Shown here piece by piece: positions 22,676-35,609 of a stretch of DNA of 64,000 nt (position 1 is its first letter; each line of letters starts with the position of its first letter). Under the pieces are notes generated by a model. It saw only the letters and a list, made by a program, of their open reading frames with translations. It ran no database searches and had not been told where the DNA came from. The DNA lies in the NCBI RefSeq assembly GCF_001039355.2, contig NW_019776135.1:616862-680861 (forward strand), given 5' to 3'. The translations under genes and the position numbers were made by a program. The stretch is from Lingula anatina (taxonomy: Eukaryota; Brachiopoda; Lingulata; Lingulida; Lingulidae).

Positions 22676-25600
22676 CTGGATACTTATATATTCATATTAT
22701 TGTATTATGTATTATATTTGTATATATTCGGTAGTGTCACGGAAATAAATCTATTTAACTATTCAATACCCTGGCATCTAGCCCTTATACAAGTGAGTGA
22801 AAAAGAAAAGAGCTGACTGCGTTTTCTTCATAAATGTGATCGACCTAGACACAGCGTGGTTACATTGTGACAGGAACGTAGACGCAGCGTCACCGTCACG
22901 TGTTTTTAGTATGCAGAAAGACTGCCCCCATGTCCTTCTACCAACTGTGGGTAAAACATGGTTTCCATTTATTTGGAACTTGCTAACATGTAGGAAATAT
23001 CTTTGAATTACAGTGTGATTATGGAATTTAAAATAAGGGTTTTAATGATATCGGTACCCTCTGCTTGGCAGCCTAAAGAAGCCTGATCTATCACAATTTA
23101 AGGCCTAAAAGACCGTTGGGAGGAGAGATTATTTATATTGGCCAAGTTTTCTGTCTACCAGTGCATGGCATATTGAATGGGGACATAAGGATGTTTTAAC
23201 AGTTTAAAAACTCAGTCTAGTGGACCGGTAGCTCGCGAAAACAAAAAGGCACATCATTGAAAAGATAGGTCATCTGCTTACCTATTCGCTTCTTCAACTG
23301 AATCCGGGTCAATGGATGCCGAAGTTTTTAATGTCGACTTCACAGTCGACATCAAGTCTTCTCACTGTGAGATATCATCCGGGACAGGTTCTTGCTTTGA
23401 AACATATCCAACATATCTCAAGTGGTATTTGTTACGGTAAACACCGTCTTAATGTTGATAAATAACCACAAAAGCGCCCATAACGCCGCTTTGGCAGTAC
23501 AGCAGACAACTGCAGTACATCTGACCTTATGTTATATGAAACGACATGAACCAGCGTGGAATAAAAAACATCAGCCCAGAGCGCCGATACACTACAGGGC
23601 CACCTGGTGTTGATTTTTTTGTAACCATTAATCTTGAAATAACCATTTATCCGTCTATATACTAATTATATTTTCTTTTTGTTTATTGACTCTTCGTCGA
23701 CTCTATTCATTTAGGGGTTTGGCTACGTCAGGTGAAAGTCTTCGTTTACAAATTATCGTTGTGAAATATTCGCTAGCGTCAATAAATTGAATTTAAAAGC
23801 CAAAGTTTGTGTTAACTGGGCCAAAGAGTTTTGCACGAACAGTGCTGTATATTCTAAATGCATACTTTAGATTTTTTATACTCTACAATATAATGTCTTG
23901 TTTTCTGAGGTTAGGTGGTTGGTTAGAATGCAAAGAATTTCAGATTTTTTTCCAAATATTGACTACTGTGAAATTTTGACTGTTACTATTTTACAATTCC
24001 ACAAAACAATTACCCCTAAAAATTACAGTTGGAGGTATGTTGTGGTAGTACGCATTCTTTTTAAGCTCCTATCCTACGGAAAACCAAGCTTCTATGGTTT
24101 TTCTCCTTCTTATACTTTGTTGGGGGCTGGGGTTTTTTTTTTTTTTTTTTTTTTTCGGAGAACGGGCGAAAATCGGTGCGCGCGCAGGATGTCATCCATA
24201 AAAATAAAAAAGTGTGGCCTTATCTTTGTGAACTAGTTTCATTTTCCCCCACGTTCATCTGATCACTGACTTTTTAAAAAACAAAGAACTGGCAGACTAA
24301 AAACCTATGGTGACAAGACTTGTGTGGTATCGACGGTGGAATGGAAAATACTGTTCATCGAGCCTGGGTTATATCACCACAATTTGCCGTAAGACATCTT
24401 CATTCGTGTTCAGATACAGCATAGGCGGCTATAAGGGGGTCTCCCATGTCGTGACCAACTGCCGTTACAATACTCTGGAATTTTGAAGCCAGTTATTCCA
24501 GCTCATGAATTCAGGCACTACATTGTTTTCATGGCGTTAATTACACAGGTTGTTACTCCGTCCTGTTTGAAAATGCAGTGATTATATTGAGGGTGTAAAT
24601 CTAGAAGATGGTTATTTTCAGGAGACTGCAAAACCGCCATCGAATTTTGACCGTTTACGCGTGGTGTATCACACTATACGTAAGCTACTAAGTAAAAGCA
24701 TCTCTTTGTCAGAGAAAGTAACAATTCACTGAATTATTCTGAATATTTTTCAAGAGAAGTTTTTAATCCCTCCCCGAATGTATCAAATTTGCCCCACAGA
24801 AAGCGTTCGCCACATACCGAGTATAACGGTCCTGTAAATAACATCTGTAGGCCTACACAAAAAGAGCTAACATTTTAATATCATATCATTTATTTCAAAT
24901 TTCAAGCCGCAATACTCTACGGTGTATTCAAGCACAGCTGCGCAAATGCTGAACTTAAAACCACACACCAACCAACTTTATGTCAACACACTAGCGGACA
25001 TTTCAATAAATACTTCTGTAAGGCCGTCTTTGGTCGTACACGACAGCCACTCTAATCCGTTGACTTAATTTGCAAATTTCTTCGGCAGTTGTTAATGTAA
25101 AATAGTAAAAGGTGTTCAAGACTAATAGATAATGTAATAAGTTCCCTTCCACATATATGATGTCACCATCATCTATATTATCAACTGCATTTATCCTTTA
25201 GCACAATAATTAAATTATAATATTAATAAATTAGTGTTTAGTGTTTCACAGTGGCGTTTCGCAAGTTTTCATTTAAAGGCTCGATCAAATGATGATCAAG
25301 GTATTACATATACAGAATTAGAAAGAAGTGACACTTTCGTAAAAAGCAAGTACGCTCCGATTGAAATGCGTTAGGTGAGGCAGCCAAGACATTTACAGAT
25401 TGAAGATCTCTAGAAACCTACACTCAGAACGAGACCGTTGAGTGGAAAGTGCCAGCCTTAACAACAACACCTACTGTAAAACACTTAATGCTCAGCAGTT
25501 CATTAGTGAATGAATCAATTATCACGTTAATTGCACTTCATAAAATTAAAAGAAAAAGATTAGCCCTGTATGAACAATAACATAGCACCACTAATGTATG

Positions 25601-26778
25601 TATAATTATATACCACAAATAGGCTATTCCCTAGAACTCCATAAAATCATTTCTTACCATCAACTATATCTGTTTTGATATATTCATTGAGATTATACTT
25701 TGATAAATTGAAATTGTTTTCTCTGGCTTTGTAATTACCATTTCCTCAAACATAACTATAAGAAAGAGGCAGATTATATATTTTTCTTTTTGAATAAAAA
25801 TGTTCTTATGGCATCCTCAGAATGAACTGAACATAGTATTTGTGGCATATTTTTTTTACTGCTTCCTGTCATGACACCATTAGAATATGTTTACCACATA
25901 AATACAACAGACTGACTTTCAAATACAGGGAAGTCTTATTTTTGGCAACATGGCTAATGACTAAAGCAATGCATAATTTCAGTTCGCACTTCCAGTCAAG
26001 TTGTGACAGTGTAACTAAGTAAAATACATCTCTGCAGACCATGTAATTACCACTGGTTAAAACAAGAAGCCAGTCTTAACTCTGTTCAAGAATCCTTCAT
26101 CTTGGTTTGACATTAAAGACTGGGATCCTCCACAGATCATCAGAATGTACCTGCCCAAGCAAAACAATTGAAACTGGTTATTGTTGTTAGCATTTCATTT
26201 CCTCATAGCAATTTACTTTCAATACTTTGACCACAAATCTGGAAGGTAGTATTTACGAGTTATCCAGCCAAAATATATACAACGGTGCCTGAAGTTCAAG
26301 CCTGTTTGTAATTTTTAGTATCGAGCAAATTTGCACAGTTCATTTTCTTGGTGGAGGGGCAGGTGGTATCAGCGTGCAGTTTGTATGTCACAACTTGTCT
26401 AAAACTGCCACCTTACATTGTAATAACAATAAAGATAGAAATGTCATTAACAGTTATATCCCTAAACCTGTGACTGCCCTGTTATTTCCTACCTCTGAAT
26501 ATCCATGTAAAGAAACTGCAATAGCATGCAGTACCACTCTAGATAATACATGTCTTTCACGGTCATGATTAAATATGAACTAAAAAACTTACTGTGAAGT
26601 CATGTACACATTCAATGCAAACCTGGATAATAGTGCAATTGCAAATCAACTGAAACTTGGACACTTGAAGACAAAACTGTAAAACCAACACTCTTCAAAA
26701 GCATAAAGCTGAATCACCCAAATATATTGCAACAAACTGTAGATGTAATACTGAGGCATACAGGATTGACTGGTATGG
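22676..26778. other. Non-coding stretch, no gene seen
   Basis: No credible ORF. There is a poly-T run at about 24131-24153. Minus-strand AATAAA signals occur near 24889, so the right part may be a very long 3' UTR of the Egalitarian-like gene that ends at 29334. That reading is speculative. Confidence 0.4.
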
Positions 26779-27942
26779 AGTTTAAGCACAATGAATAAAA
26801 TAATTATAACTTTGTACACTTCAACTCTACAAAATCATATACAAAAAGTTCAACCTAGGCATATATAAACTTATAATTTTGTATAATTCCGAGTGAAAGA
26901 CATATTAGTACAAAAATAAAATGCCTTTTGAAAAGGACACTCAAAACACTGCTTTTGAATTAGAGCAATTATTTTGTACATACCATCTCAGCAATATTTG
27001 CTAAAGAAAATTTAACACATCACACTGGCTCACACCAACATCCACATCATTCCAGAGCCATGTGAGAGGTCAGTGATTAACCAATAAAATCATTTTGTTC
27101 ATGTTACCAAGTAATTTTTATGTTACTAATAGCATCATTTTTCTCTTGTAAAAGTAGACAGGTACCTGTATATAATGATGGTTTTCAGTTCACATATTTC
27201 ACTATCAATAAAGTGAACAGTGGAACAATGTCATGCTGTGCTCGGTCAGAACATGGCAATATGAGCTCATTAAATTGCAGCATGCAGTCTAGTTTTCTAA
27301 TAATTCAAATCTTTAACAAGTTCTGTAGCCAAGAAAAAAATGGCTTTAATTGTCAATGAAGTTACTGGCCTTACAAAAAGTGAAAATTGGGAGGAATAAA
27401 AGGTACTTCTATTTTGCTACCCTATAACCTATTTTTAATGTTCAAATCACTCGAACAAACATCATTTCTTTTTCTTTGGATATTAGCAAAAACACATCAC
27501 ATCCTCAGATTTACAAGCAAAAAAAAACACCAAGCAATCCTTCTGCAAACTGTGCATACATTTTGAAATGCTTTGTATAGAGGGTAAAAGGTAACACCTG
27601 TATCCAAGGCTGTATTCCTGAGCCTAAAAAAATAGATAACTTTTCATGCATGGTTTGGCAATTTGAAAACAAGCATCAGCACAAAAAAATGCACTGCCAA
27701 ACTGATATTTGCATTTACATATTTGTGAACAGTAAAAACAAATCTCTCTACGTCTTGTGCAGACATAGTTAATAATGCATGTCCAGTGAACACTATACCT
27801 AACAAAAATTTTCACATAAACACAAATACATTTACATTATGTGATACTGTCAGGCTTTCAGCAAAAGTTCTGCAAATGAACCATATTTATAACAAACAAA
27901 TAGTATCTGTCACAACTGCGGTGCATTTGCAGAGAATTTTTT
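26779..27942. repeat. Duplicated segment, left copy (1.16 kb)
   Basis: Nearly identical to 28087-29252, with only a handful of single-base and small indel differences. It ends exactly at the assembly gap. It is non-coding. Confidence 0.95.
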
Positions 27943-28086
27943 NNNNNNNNNNNNNNNNNNNNNNNNNNNNNNNNNNNNNNNNNNNNNNNNNNNNNNNNNN
28001 NNNNNNNNNNNNNNNNNNNNNNNNNNNNNNNNNNNNNNNNNNNNNNNNNNNNNNNNNNNNNNNNNNNNNNNNNNNNNNNNNNNNNN
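27943..28086. other. Assembly gap, 144 N
   Basis: A run of unknown bases. The sequence just left of the gap ends where the right copy of the duplication ends, and the sequence just right of it starts where the left copy starts. This is typical of two unmerged overlapping contigs or haplotypes. Confidence 0.99.
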
Positions 28087-29252
28087 AGTTTAAGCACAAT
28101 GAATAAAATAATTATAACTTTGTACACTTCAACTCTACAAAATCATATACAAAAAGTTCAACCTAGGCATATATAAACTTATAATTTTGTATAATTCCAA
28201 GTGAAAGACATATTAGTACAAAAATAAAATGCCTTTTGAAAAGGACACTCAAAACACTGCTTTTGAATTAGAGCAATTATTTTGTATGTATACCATCTCA
28301 GCAATATTTGCTAAAGAAAATTTAACACATCACACTGGCTCACACCAACATCCACATCATTCCAGAGCCATGTGAGAGGTCAGTGATTAACCAATAAAAT
28401 CATTTTGTTCATGTTACCAAGTAATTTTTATGTTACTAATAGCATCATTTTTCTTTTGTAAAAGTAGACAGGTACCTGTATATAATGATGGTTTTCAGTT
28501 CACATATTTCACTATCAATAAAGGTGAACAGTGGAACAATGTCATGCTGTGCTCGGTCAGAACATGGCAATATGAGCTCATTAAATTGCAGCATGCAGTC
28601 TAGTTTTCTAATAATTCAAATCTTTAACAAGTTCTGTAGCCAAGAAAAAATGGCTTTAATTGTCAATGAAGTTACTGGCCTTACAAAAAGTGAAAATTGG
28701 GAGGAATAAAAAGTACTTCTATTTTGCTACCCTATAACCTATTTTTAATGTTCAAATCACTCAAACAAACATCATTTCTTTTTCTTTGGATATTAGCAAA
28801 AACACATCACATCCTCAGATTTACAAGCAAAAAAAAACACCAAGCAATCCTTCTGCAAACTGTGCATACATTTTGAAATGCTTTGTATAGAGGGTAAAAG
28901 GTAACACCTGTATCCAAGGCTGTATTCCTGAGCCTAAAAAAATAGATAACTTTTCATGCATGGTTTGGCAATTTGAAAACAAGCATCAGCACAAAAAAAT
29001 GCACTGCCAAACTGATATTTGCATTTACATATTTGTGAACAGTAAAAACAAATCTCTCTACGTCTTGTGCAGACATAGTTAATAATGCATGTCCAGTGAA
29101 CACTATACCTAACAAAAATTTTCACATAAACACAAATACATTTACATTATGTGATACTGTCAGGCTTTCAGCAAAAGTTCTGCAAATGAATCATATTTAT
29201 AACAAACAAATAGTATCTGTCACAACTGCGGTGCATTTGCAGAGAATTTTTT
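28087..29252. repeat. Duplicated segment, right copy (1.17 kb)
   Basis: Partner of 26779-27942, in the same orientation. It continues without a break into the 3' end of the Egalitarian-like gene and is probably its 3' UTR. Confidence 0.95.
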
Positions 29253-29333
29253 GATGCTTCAAAACTGTGCAGTAGCTGATCAAAATGCATAAGTTGTAAT
29301 TAACTCTTAGAGAGGTTTTGTAAGAACAATCAA

Positions 29334-31145
29334 TCAAAATGCATGATACAACTGCGTTGCAAGGATATCACCAGTGGCTATTGTCTGACACCCAATTTCT
29401 CTTGTCTTCTTTCCACTCGCATCATCATTATTTTCCTTGTTGTTGTCTTTCTCTCCATCAGCATGATTGGCTCCATTTTGCGTTGGCATATCTTGAGGAT
29501 CGGGAATTGCGATGTATCCTGCAGTTAGCCTGGCATCACTTACAGTAGACGTATACATGAACTGACTCTCAGGTACCATGGAAACTGTAGGAATAGGAAC
29601 AAAACCCTTATCAGACTCTGCCTCTAAGTTATCTTTCTTCTTCTGTTTATCAGAGCCAGGATTGAAATTCCACACTGGAATCACCCCCGCCATGCTGGGA
29701 GCTGCGTCATTGTAGGCGTAATTCTTATCCCCAGTCAGTTCAAATGTTGGTGACCCCTCATCCGAGGATGACCCAAAATCAATATCAGCTGTAGGCAGCA
29801 GCTTACTAATTTCTTCCTCAATACTTTCAGAATGCTTAAACACCTCAGCCATATATTTCTCATGATCCTGACTAGAACTTAAATCTTCTGTTTTGTTTGG
29901 AACATTATCACCTTGAGCATATGGTGGAAGCTCCCCCTCTTTCCAAATAGCTGTTGCCCGCCACTTTGCTCGGCTTACTTTGGGTGCAAGAACTGCATTG
30001 AAATTTAGATATTCTCCAACCGTGAATTCCCCCTGAAAATCAGTACAAGGGAGATGGTAGATTGAGCGGTCAAAAAAGACATGTTCATGCTTTCCTAAGT
30101 CTATAATCCCCCATAATTTGGCTACGTGGTAAATTTTTCCTTTGCGTCCATTTAAAGCTTGCACTGCTTGGGTATGAGGCCTGGAGCCAGTGATGACCAC
30201 ATTAAGTCTTGCATTTTTGATAACAGTCACCTCTCCATCTTCACTCACTTGAAACACCTGTGGATATTTCTTAATAAATTCCTCCAGCTCATATTTAGTC
30301 CAGCCAATAGTGTTTCTGACAGTCTCAGGTGCTTGACTAAAATGACCAGTGATATTGTGTATTTTCACTGAACCCTTTTTCTCCACAATACTTTTTACAT
30401 AATTGAGAGCTTTGTATTCATTGGCAGTCATTGTTACAGGGGACTTTTTTGTGGAAGATTTCGGAGAAGTTGCCTGGGTCCCAACAACAGGAGTGCTGTC
30501 CAAGCTCTTTGTATAGTCACTTTTCTCACTGCTGCGACTTGCCATCCCCCTTCCACGGCCGCGTGGCCTATCTGACAAATCACTGGAAAATCCATTCTGG
30601 ACTGGTTTGTAATTTGATCTTCTGGAAGTCCTGGGAGCTGTGTTATCTTTCAGAGAGACAATCTCTTCGTGGACATCAAACACGTCAGAGTGTGCGGTTA
30701 AAAACTTCTTAAATTCACTCTGAGGACCAACAACATTACGGATATCCAAAGGTGCCTGGGAGAGATGGCCTGCCAGGCTTTTGATGGGGATCCATGTGTC
30801 CTCTTTTCTCATCATTTTCTGAGCAAAGTACTGGATGGCCTCTTTCTCAGCATCCCTGGGGGCCGGCTCAGAGCTGCCTCCACCACTCCCCCCTCCGCCA
30901 CCAAGGCTCCCAAGTTCAGTGTTGGCACTCACCATGTTACCATTGACAGAAAACAAAGCTGGATACTTCAAAAGGAATCTCCGCAAGCCAGCCTCATTTC
31001 CACCAGCTGCCTGCCTCATTTCTGCTGAGAAGGATCGACTGCCGAATCTCCCGGCCAACTGACTGATGGTGAGAGCATTATCACTGTTCATCAAAATCTC
31101 TAAGAAGTACAGCATTGCTTTGTGGGAAGGCTCATCCCCTTCCAT
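29334..31145 (-). CDS. Egalitarian-like winged-helix repeat protein, no exonuclease domain
   Basis: 603 residues in one exon, from ATG 31143-31145 to TGA 29334-29336. Residues ~8-70 (AEMRQAAGGNEAGLRRFLLKYP) match the N-terminal domain of Drosophila Egalitarian. Two related modules follow at ~95-170 and ~237-315, each with an HxSQAPxxxRN signature and F.KF/EEF-type helix. Residues ~325-410 (GRKGKIYHVAKLWGIIDLG) look like an OB/cold-shock-type fold. The DEDD exonuclease domain of Egalitarian is not present. The tail is acidic and ends REIGCQTIATG...ATQLY, which resembles LC8 dynein light chain sites. Egalitarian links mRNA cargo to dynein, so a role in RNA binding or transport is plausible but inferred. 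A splice acceptor at 31229/31230 (TTCTCTTTACAG) lies in the 5' UTR. Confidence 0.8.
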   Translation of the reverse strand: MEGDEPSHKAMLYFLEILMNSDNALTISQLAGRFGSRSFSAEMRQAAGGNEAGLRRFLLKYPALFSVNGNMVSANTELGSLGGGGGSGGGSSEPAPRDAEKEAIQYFAQKMMRKEDTWIPIKSLAGHLSQAPLDIRNVVGPQSEFKKFLTAHSDVFDVHEEIVSLKDNTAPRTSRRSNYKPVQNGFSSDLSDRPRGRGRGMASRSSEKSDYTKSLDSTPVVGTQATSPKSSTKKSPVTMTANEYKALNYVKSIVEKKGSVKIHNITGHFSQAPETVRNTIGWTKYELEEFIKKYPQVFQVSEDGEVTVIKNARLNVVITGSRPHTQAVQALNGRKGKIYHVAKLWGIIDLGKHEHVFFDRSIYHLPCTDFQGEFTVGEYLNFNAVLAPKVSRAKWRATAIWKEGELPPYAQGDNVPNKTEDLSSSQDHEKYMAEVFKHSESIEEEISKLLPTADIDFGSSSDEGSPTFELTGDKNYAYNDAAPSMAGVIPVWNFNPGSDKQKKKDNLEAESDKGFVPIPTVSMVPESQFMYTSTVSDARLTAGYIAIPDPQDMPTQNGANHADGEKDNNKENNDDASGKKTREIGCQTIATGDILATQLYHAF

Positions 31146-31794
31146 GGTCGCTGGCTTTTTTTACCCTGGAGACTTGTCGATCTTTAAGGCAAAAATTTGA
31201 TGGCCTTGAAAGTTTCCCCTACCAAAGGCCTGTAAAGAGAAGGCAGAATAAAGTGAACATGAACTAACAGTTATGAAACATAAAGCCCATTTCATAAAAA
31301 AAGTTATAACTTTCACACTTTTACATGACAAAACATAAAGCAGTATGCCAATAGGCACTAGCCTGAGGCAGTTGCCCTCCAAAAAAGACATCAGGCTATT
31401 AAAAAAATTATAACACTAGCCTACTTTAAAACCTGATAGCCCAAAAGGGCTAGTAGCTTACCGAAAAGTTTTTGAAATAGACTGAATATTCAGAAATATA
31501 TCACTGGAACTTAGGAAAGAGATTTTTCTGGCCCTACTGAAATATCAGTGAGTGTGTGCCAGCAGGCCAGTATCTTATTTAAATATGAAGTGCTGTTACA
31601 GAAGCTTCAATGCACCATCTAACAATTCACTTGATACTGAAAACCAACTAATTTCACTTGATTTTTCCAAACATTTTCATTATTCAAGATTAATAGTTTT
31701 TACTCATTTCAGAAAAAAAAACTATTAAAAATAATTTTCAAACCAATAATTCTCAACAATCATGAGAGAAACATAGTCAATTTATTGTTTGAAT

Positions 31795-32102
31795 TTAAAG
31801 GGATACCAACTGTTTGAGATTCACATTTCAAAATAAATACATGTTAAACAACTCATATAATTAATTCCATTTACCACCAAAACAGCAGTTATAACAATTA
31901 TTCTAGAATGTGTGCTTGCCACCAGACCACGTGGATTTCAAAGATGGCAAAACTTCTCTTAGGAGATTATTACAAAAAAACCAAACTTTTAAGAAATACC
32001 CCATGGGTTAACTTTGAAAGTCAGAATGGATTAATAAACTATTGGGTTGTTTACTCAAGGAAAACCCTATTTTGGCTAAAACAAACAGTTGCTATCCCTT
32101 AA
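31795..32102. mobile_element. TTAA-flanked MITE, copy 3 (308 bp, diverged)
   Basis: It begins TTAAAGGGATACCAACTGTT and ends with the inverted form AACAGTTGCTATCCCTTAA. It has the same length class, TTAA edges and inner landmarks (AGCAGTTATA, CCAGACCACGTG, TAACTTTGAA) as copies 1 and 2, but is much more diverged, so the family has been active over a long time. Confidence 0.82.
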
Positions 32103-32125
32103 ACATAAAATCAACATAACCCTGG

Positions 32126-32327
32126 CCACATTCACAACCAAAGTTAATCTACAGACTAACAGATCTGCAGATCAAATATGGCCAGCCCACTTGAAAGCTT
32201 GCCGTGTGATCCCCACAGGGAATCTTTTCAGTGTCTATTAGGGGATTATGCAGCAAGCCTTCAAGTAGGCCAGCCATATTTGATCCGCAGATTAGTTAGT
32301 CTGTGGATTAACTTGTTCTGAATGTGC
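32126..32327. mobile_element. Inverted-repeat MITE (~200 bp)
   Basis: The left arm from CACATTCACAACCAAAGTTA and the right arm ending TTGTTCTGAATGTG are inverted copies over about 75 bp each, with a few mismatches and small indels. The arms include the block GATCAAATATGGC and its inverse. The short centre has no ORF. It lies 24 bp from MITE copy 3. Confidence 0.82.
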
Positions 32328-35300
32328 CTATAGTCTTACTCACTAAAGCCTACTTAGTTCAATGTCAGCTCCAGCTTGTAGAATCTATAAATCTATTCTA
32401 TTTTGTGATGGAATTTGCCATAATTATAGGAACCTTTCTCTGGAATCCCCAGAAGCTAAAAAACAATCTCATATCTCAGCCTCCAGGTATTTGCTGTAAT
32501 TTATGCTCATCTAATTATCCCTTCAACAGCTCAGCCTCAGGTACTTGCAGTTTCGTATAAAGAAATGTTCACCAAATCTGAATAAAACTATTTTCTCTTT
32601 ATTCACTAACAATGAACACACTATCAAAAGATTAAGGATTCGAAAGTCATGAAAGGTTATTTGTTTCTGTCAGATAACACATTTTTGAGTAAGTGGAAGA
32701 CAATAAATATTTCATAACTTTATATTGTAAGATATTGCTACTTTAGAGAGGCAGCTGAAGTTCATGTAATTCAATATGTTTTGGTATGGCATATACAAAA
32801 TAAGAAAACCATGATATACTTGTTTTATTTACTCTCTTTACGCTCTGAAACACATCAAAAGGTTAAAAACATCTGTTGTTATTATACTACATAAATATTA
32901 TGATATTATATCTAACCAATGCCAACAATAAAGCTCCCCACATTCTCCAGAACTAATGTCAATTGTAATGCACATCATATGCATTGGTTATATGTTTAAA
33001 ACTCACAGGAACTCAGGGTATAATGAAGTGACTCATATATATATATATTCTTCTGTATGTTCACAGCCAAATCCCTGGGCAGTTTTCTATTCACTTCAAA
33101 CAGACCCGAATAATCATGTTGATAAATACAGCTGTTATATTTCTGCTATAGAGCTCAATTGTTTCATTCAAACTATTGGCTGTTACGTGTGTTGCAAAAA
33201 TAAATACCAACAATAATTCATTCAATCTTTTCTAAAAACTTAGAGCAAATTAAAGGTGAATTAAACCTAAAAGACCTAGAACTTGAGCCCGACTGGCTTT
33301 CAGATAGGTTTAAATGAAAAATGCTTTAAAACCAAGGTATGAAATCAGACACTTGATTACAATCCCCTGCCTTACAATACCTCTGACATCTGAAAGATCA
33401 GGCACAGGGTTGGACAACCATTTCCTAAGTTTGGCCTGCAACATTTTGAATTATAACATATTTTAATATTTTATTAAAAAGCACATCTCAAGAGCATATT
33501 AAATACTTTTTTAGCTTAAACCGAAGAAATTCATTTTTGTGAACATAAAATACAATGTCACAAGTACAGAAGTTAGGGAGTAAAAACAGGCAGAACTTGT
33601 CATTAAAATTCAAAGTAGTTATAGATCAATTTAGTAACTTTTCAATACAAGGCAATGGCTATAGATGTCTTACTGGTGATAAAAAACCCACAATATTTCA
33701 GTTTTATATGCCAAAAGGTACAATATTATATCTTGTCTGCATAAATGTCTGGTAAAAAATCAATTTATAGTATTTCTCAAGCTACTGGCAAAAGAACTAA
33801 CAATTTCATTGAAATTGCTCTAACAAAACTTTTCAATATAGTTAAGGTTGCCAAATATAAAGGGCACTGGTAACATGGATTTCAGAAAAAATGATGTATC
33901 TTTGGATATACAGATATAGAATGAAATATAGCTTTCACTTTTAAATGTTTCTCTTATAAAACAAATATAATTGCAAAGTTCCAATATCAAATATTTATTG
34001 ATTCTTGTCTCTTTTATTCATTTTCTTTTGGAGTGAAGAAATTTACAGAAATAATAATAATTTTTTTAATATTAAAAAAAAGTCATTTGTCAAAAATGCA
34101 CACTAAAAGATTTTGATATATATATTATACCTACGTATGTTTCTGTAAGTCTGCTGTTCTGTACATTGATCCCATGAGTCTGATTATTCACACAGCACTA
34201 TGTGCTGGCATACCAAAATGCCATCAGATACAGATTTATATAGTGCCCCGAGTTTCAAGAGTTTGTTTGGACTTCATGGTTATAATTAGTATACCCCGTA
34301 GCTCCTCACTGTACAGCTGTATTCTATATGTCTACTGATTCTGTCCTGACAATTGCAAATTTTGCAATATAAAAGGAGCAATTTAAAGATCTCACCTTCC
34401 AGATCTTTACCTTCCACAGCTAGATACATAAGTTCAATCACTCATTTTCAAGATCCTGACTTTCAGGGAACAAGCCCTGTAATAGCCAGACGCTGATATT
34501 ATAAGAAACATAAAACCAACTCACAGATGTGAGGATCTGATATAAAAACTGAAATACAGACTCACAAAGCACATATCAGCAGTACTGGTAAATTAACTAA
34601 CACAAGAAACAAACCTATAGGATAATATCATTATGGTTGATGTACCCTTGGCATCAGAGTAATGATTGTATCTTACCCCTACCTGGCATAGTGTTTCTAC
34701 ATTTAGTGGCAGAAGTATACTTATCACAAGAATGGGTTGCATAGTTCACTGGATACTTAGCCATACTATCAGCATACTAGTGCAGTACCTTTGCAGGGGC
34801 CAGTAGAGAGAGAGTGTGTGGAGTACTCTTGACACAGCAGGATGAGATAATGCTGCCTGTGGTACACATAATCTTTGTTTATTTTGTATTGCATCATTTT
34901 GTCTTGGACATGTTTATCTACAGTCTTATTTTGTCTCAAAAACTATAATCTAAAGCCAGTGACTTCTGAAAGCAGGTGCTGTCTGCAAAACATATACAGT
35001 AGTCTACAGCTTGAGGTAATCAGTGATCGAGGAAAAAGAAATACATTCTTTTTCCTATCAACCTCCAGCTGGGTTAGGTATAACAGGCATCCACAGTGGA
35101 TCATGCCAGCTCAACTTTCATCAACACTCAACATCCTCCTAGACCTAATATACATGCATAACATACACATGCATAATTTATCAATAACCCTGTAACTACC
35201 TTATATATGCAAATAATTCATTCTGAATTTCTGAACTGGCAAATGAAATGGTACTGTAAACTGTATGCACAAATCTTCACAAATATCCAGTATATCTTCT

Positions 35301-35543
35301 TAATCTGTTTTAATTTTTTTTCAGCTTAGCTCCTGTGCCAGCCTTAATTACAGTTAAAACTCCTAGTTAATCTATATCTATTTTTAAATTTCTATATCTA
35401 AATGTATCCCACCTGTCTAAAAAATCTCTATCACTTAAATCCAGCTTTACTCACAGCATTTTTGAACCATATGTACTACTCAAGAATTTTTACTGAAATG
35501 TAACAAATTAAGTTTGTTTGAATTTTATTTTATGTAGTAGTTT

Positions 35544-35547
<4 letters not shown>

Positions 35548-35606
<59 letters not shown>
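35548..35606. repeat. (GA)n microsatellite
   Basis: About 29 perfect GA units. Confidence 0.97.

Positions 35607-35609
<3 letters not shown>

Noticed and set aside
22797-23613. Small plus-strand ORFs after the LINE fragment
   Set aside because: No family match, no shared phase or splice sites; chance frames.
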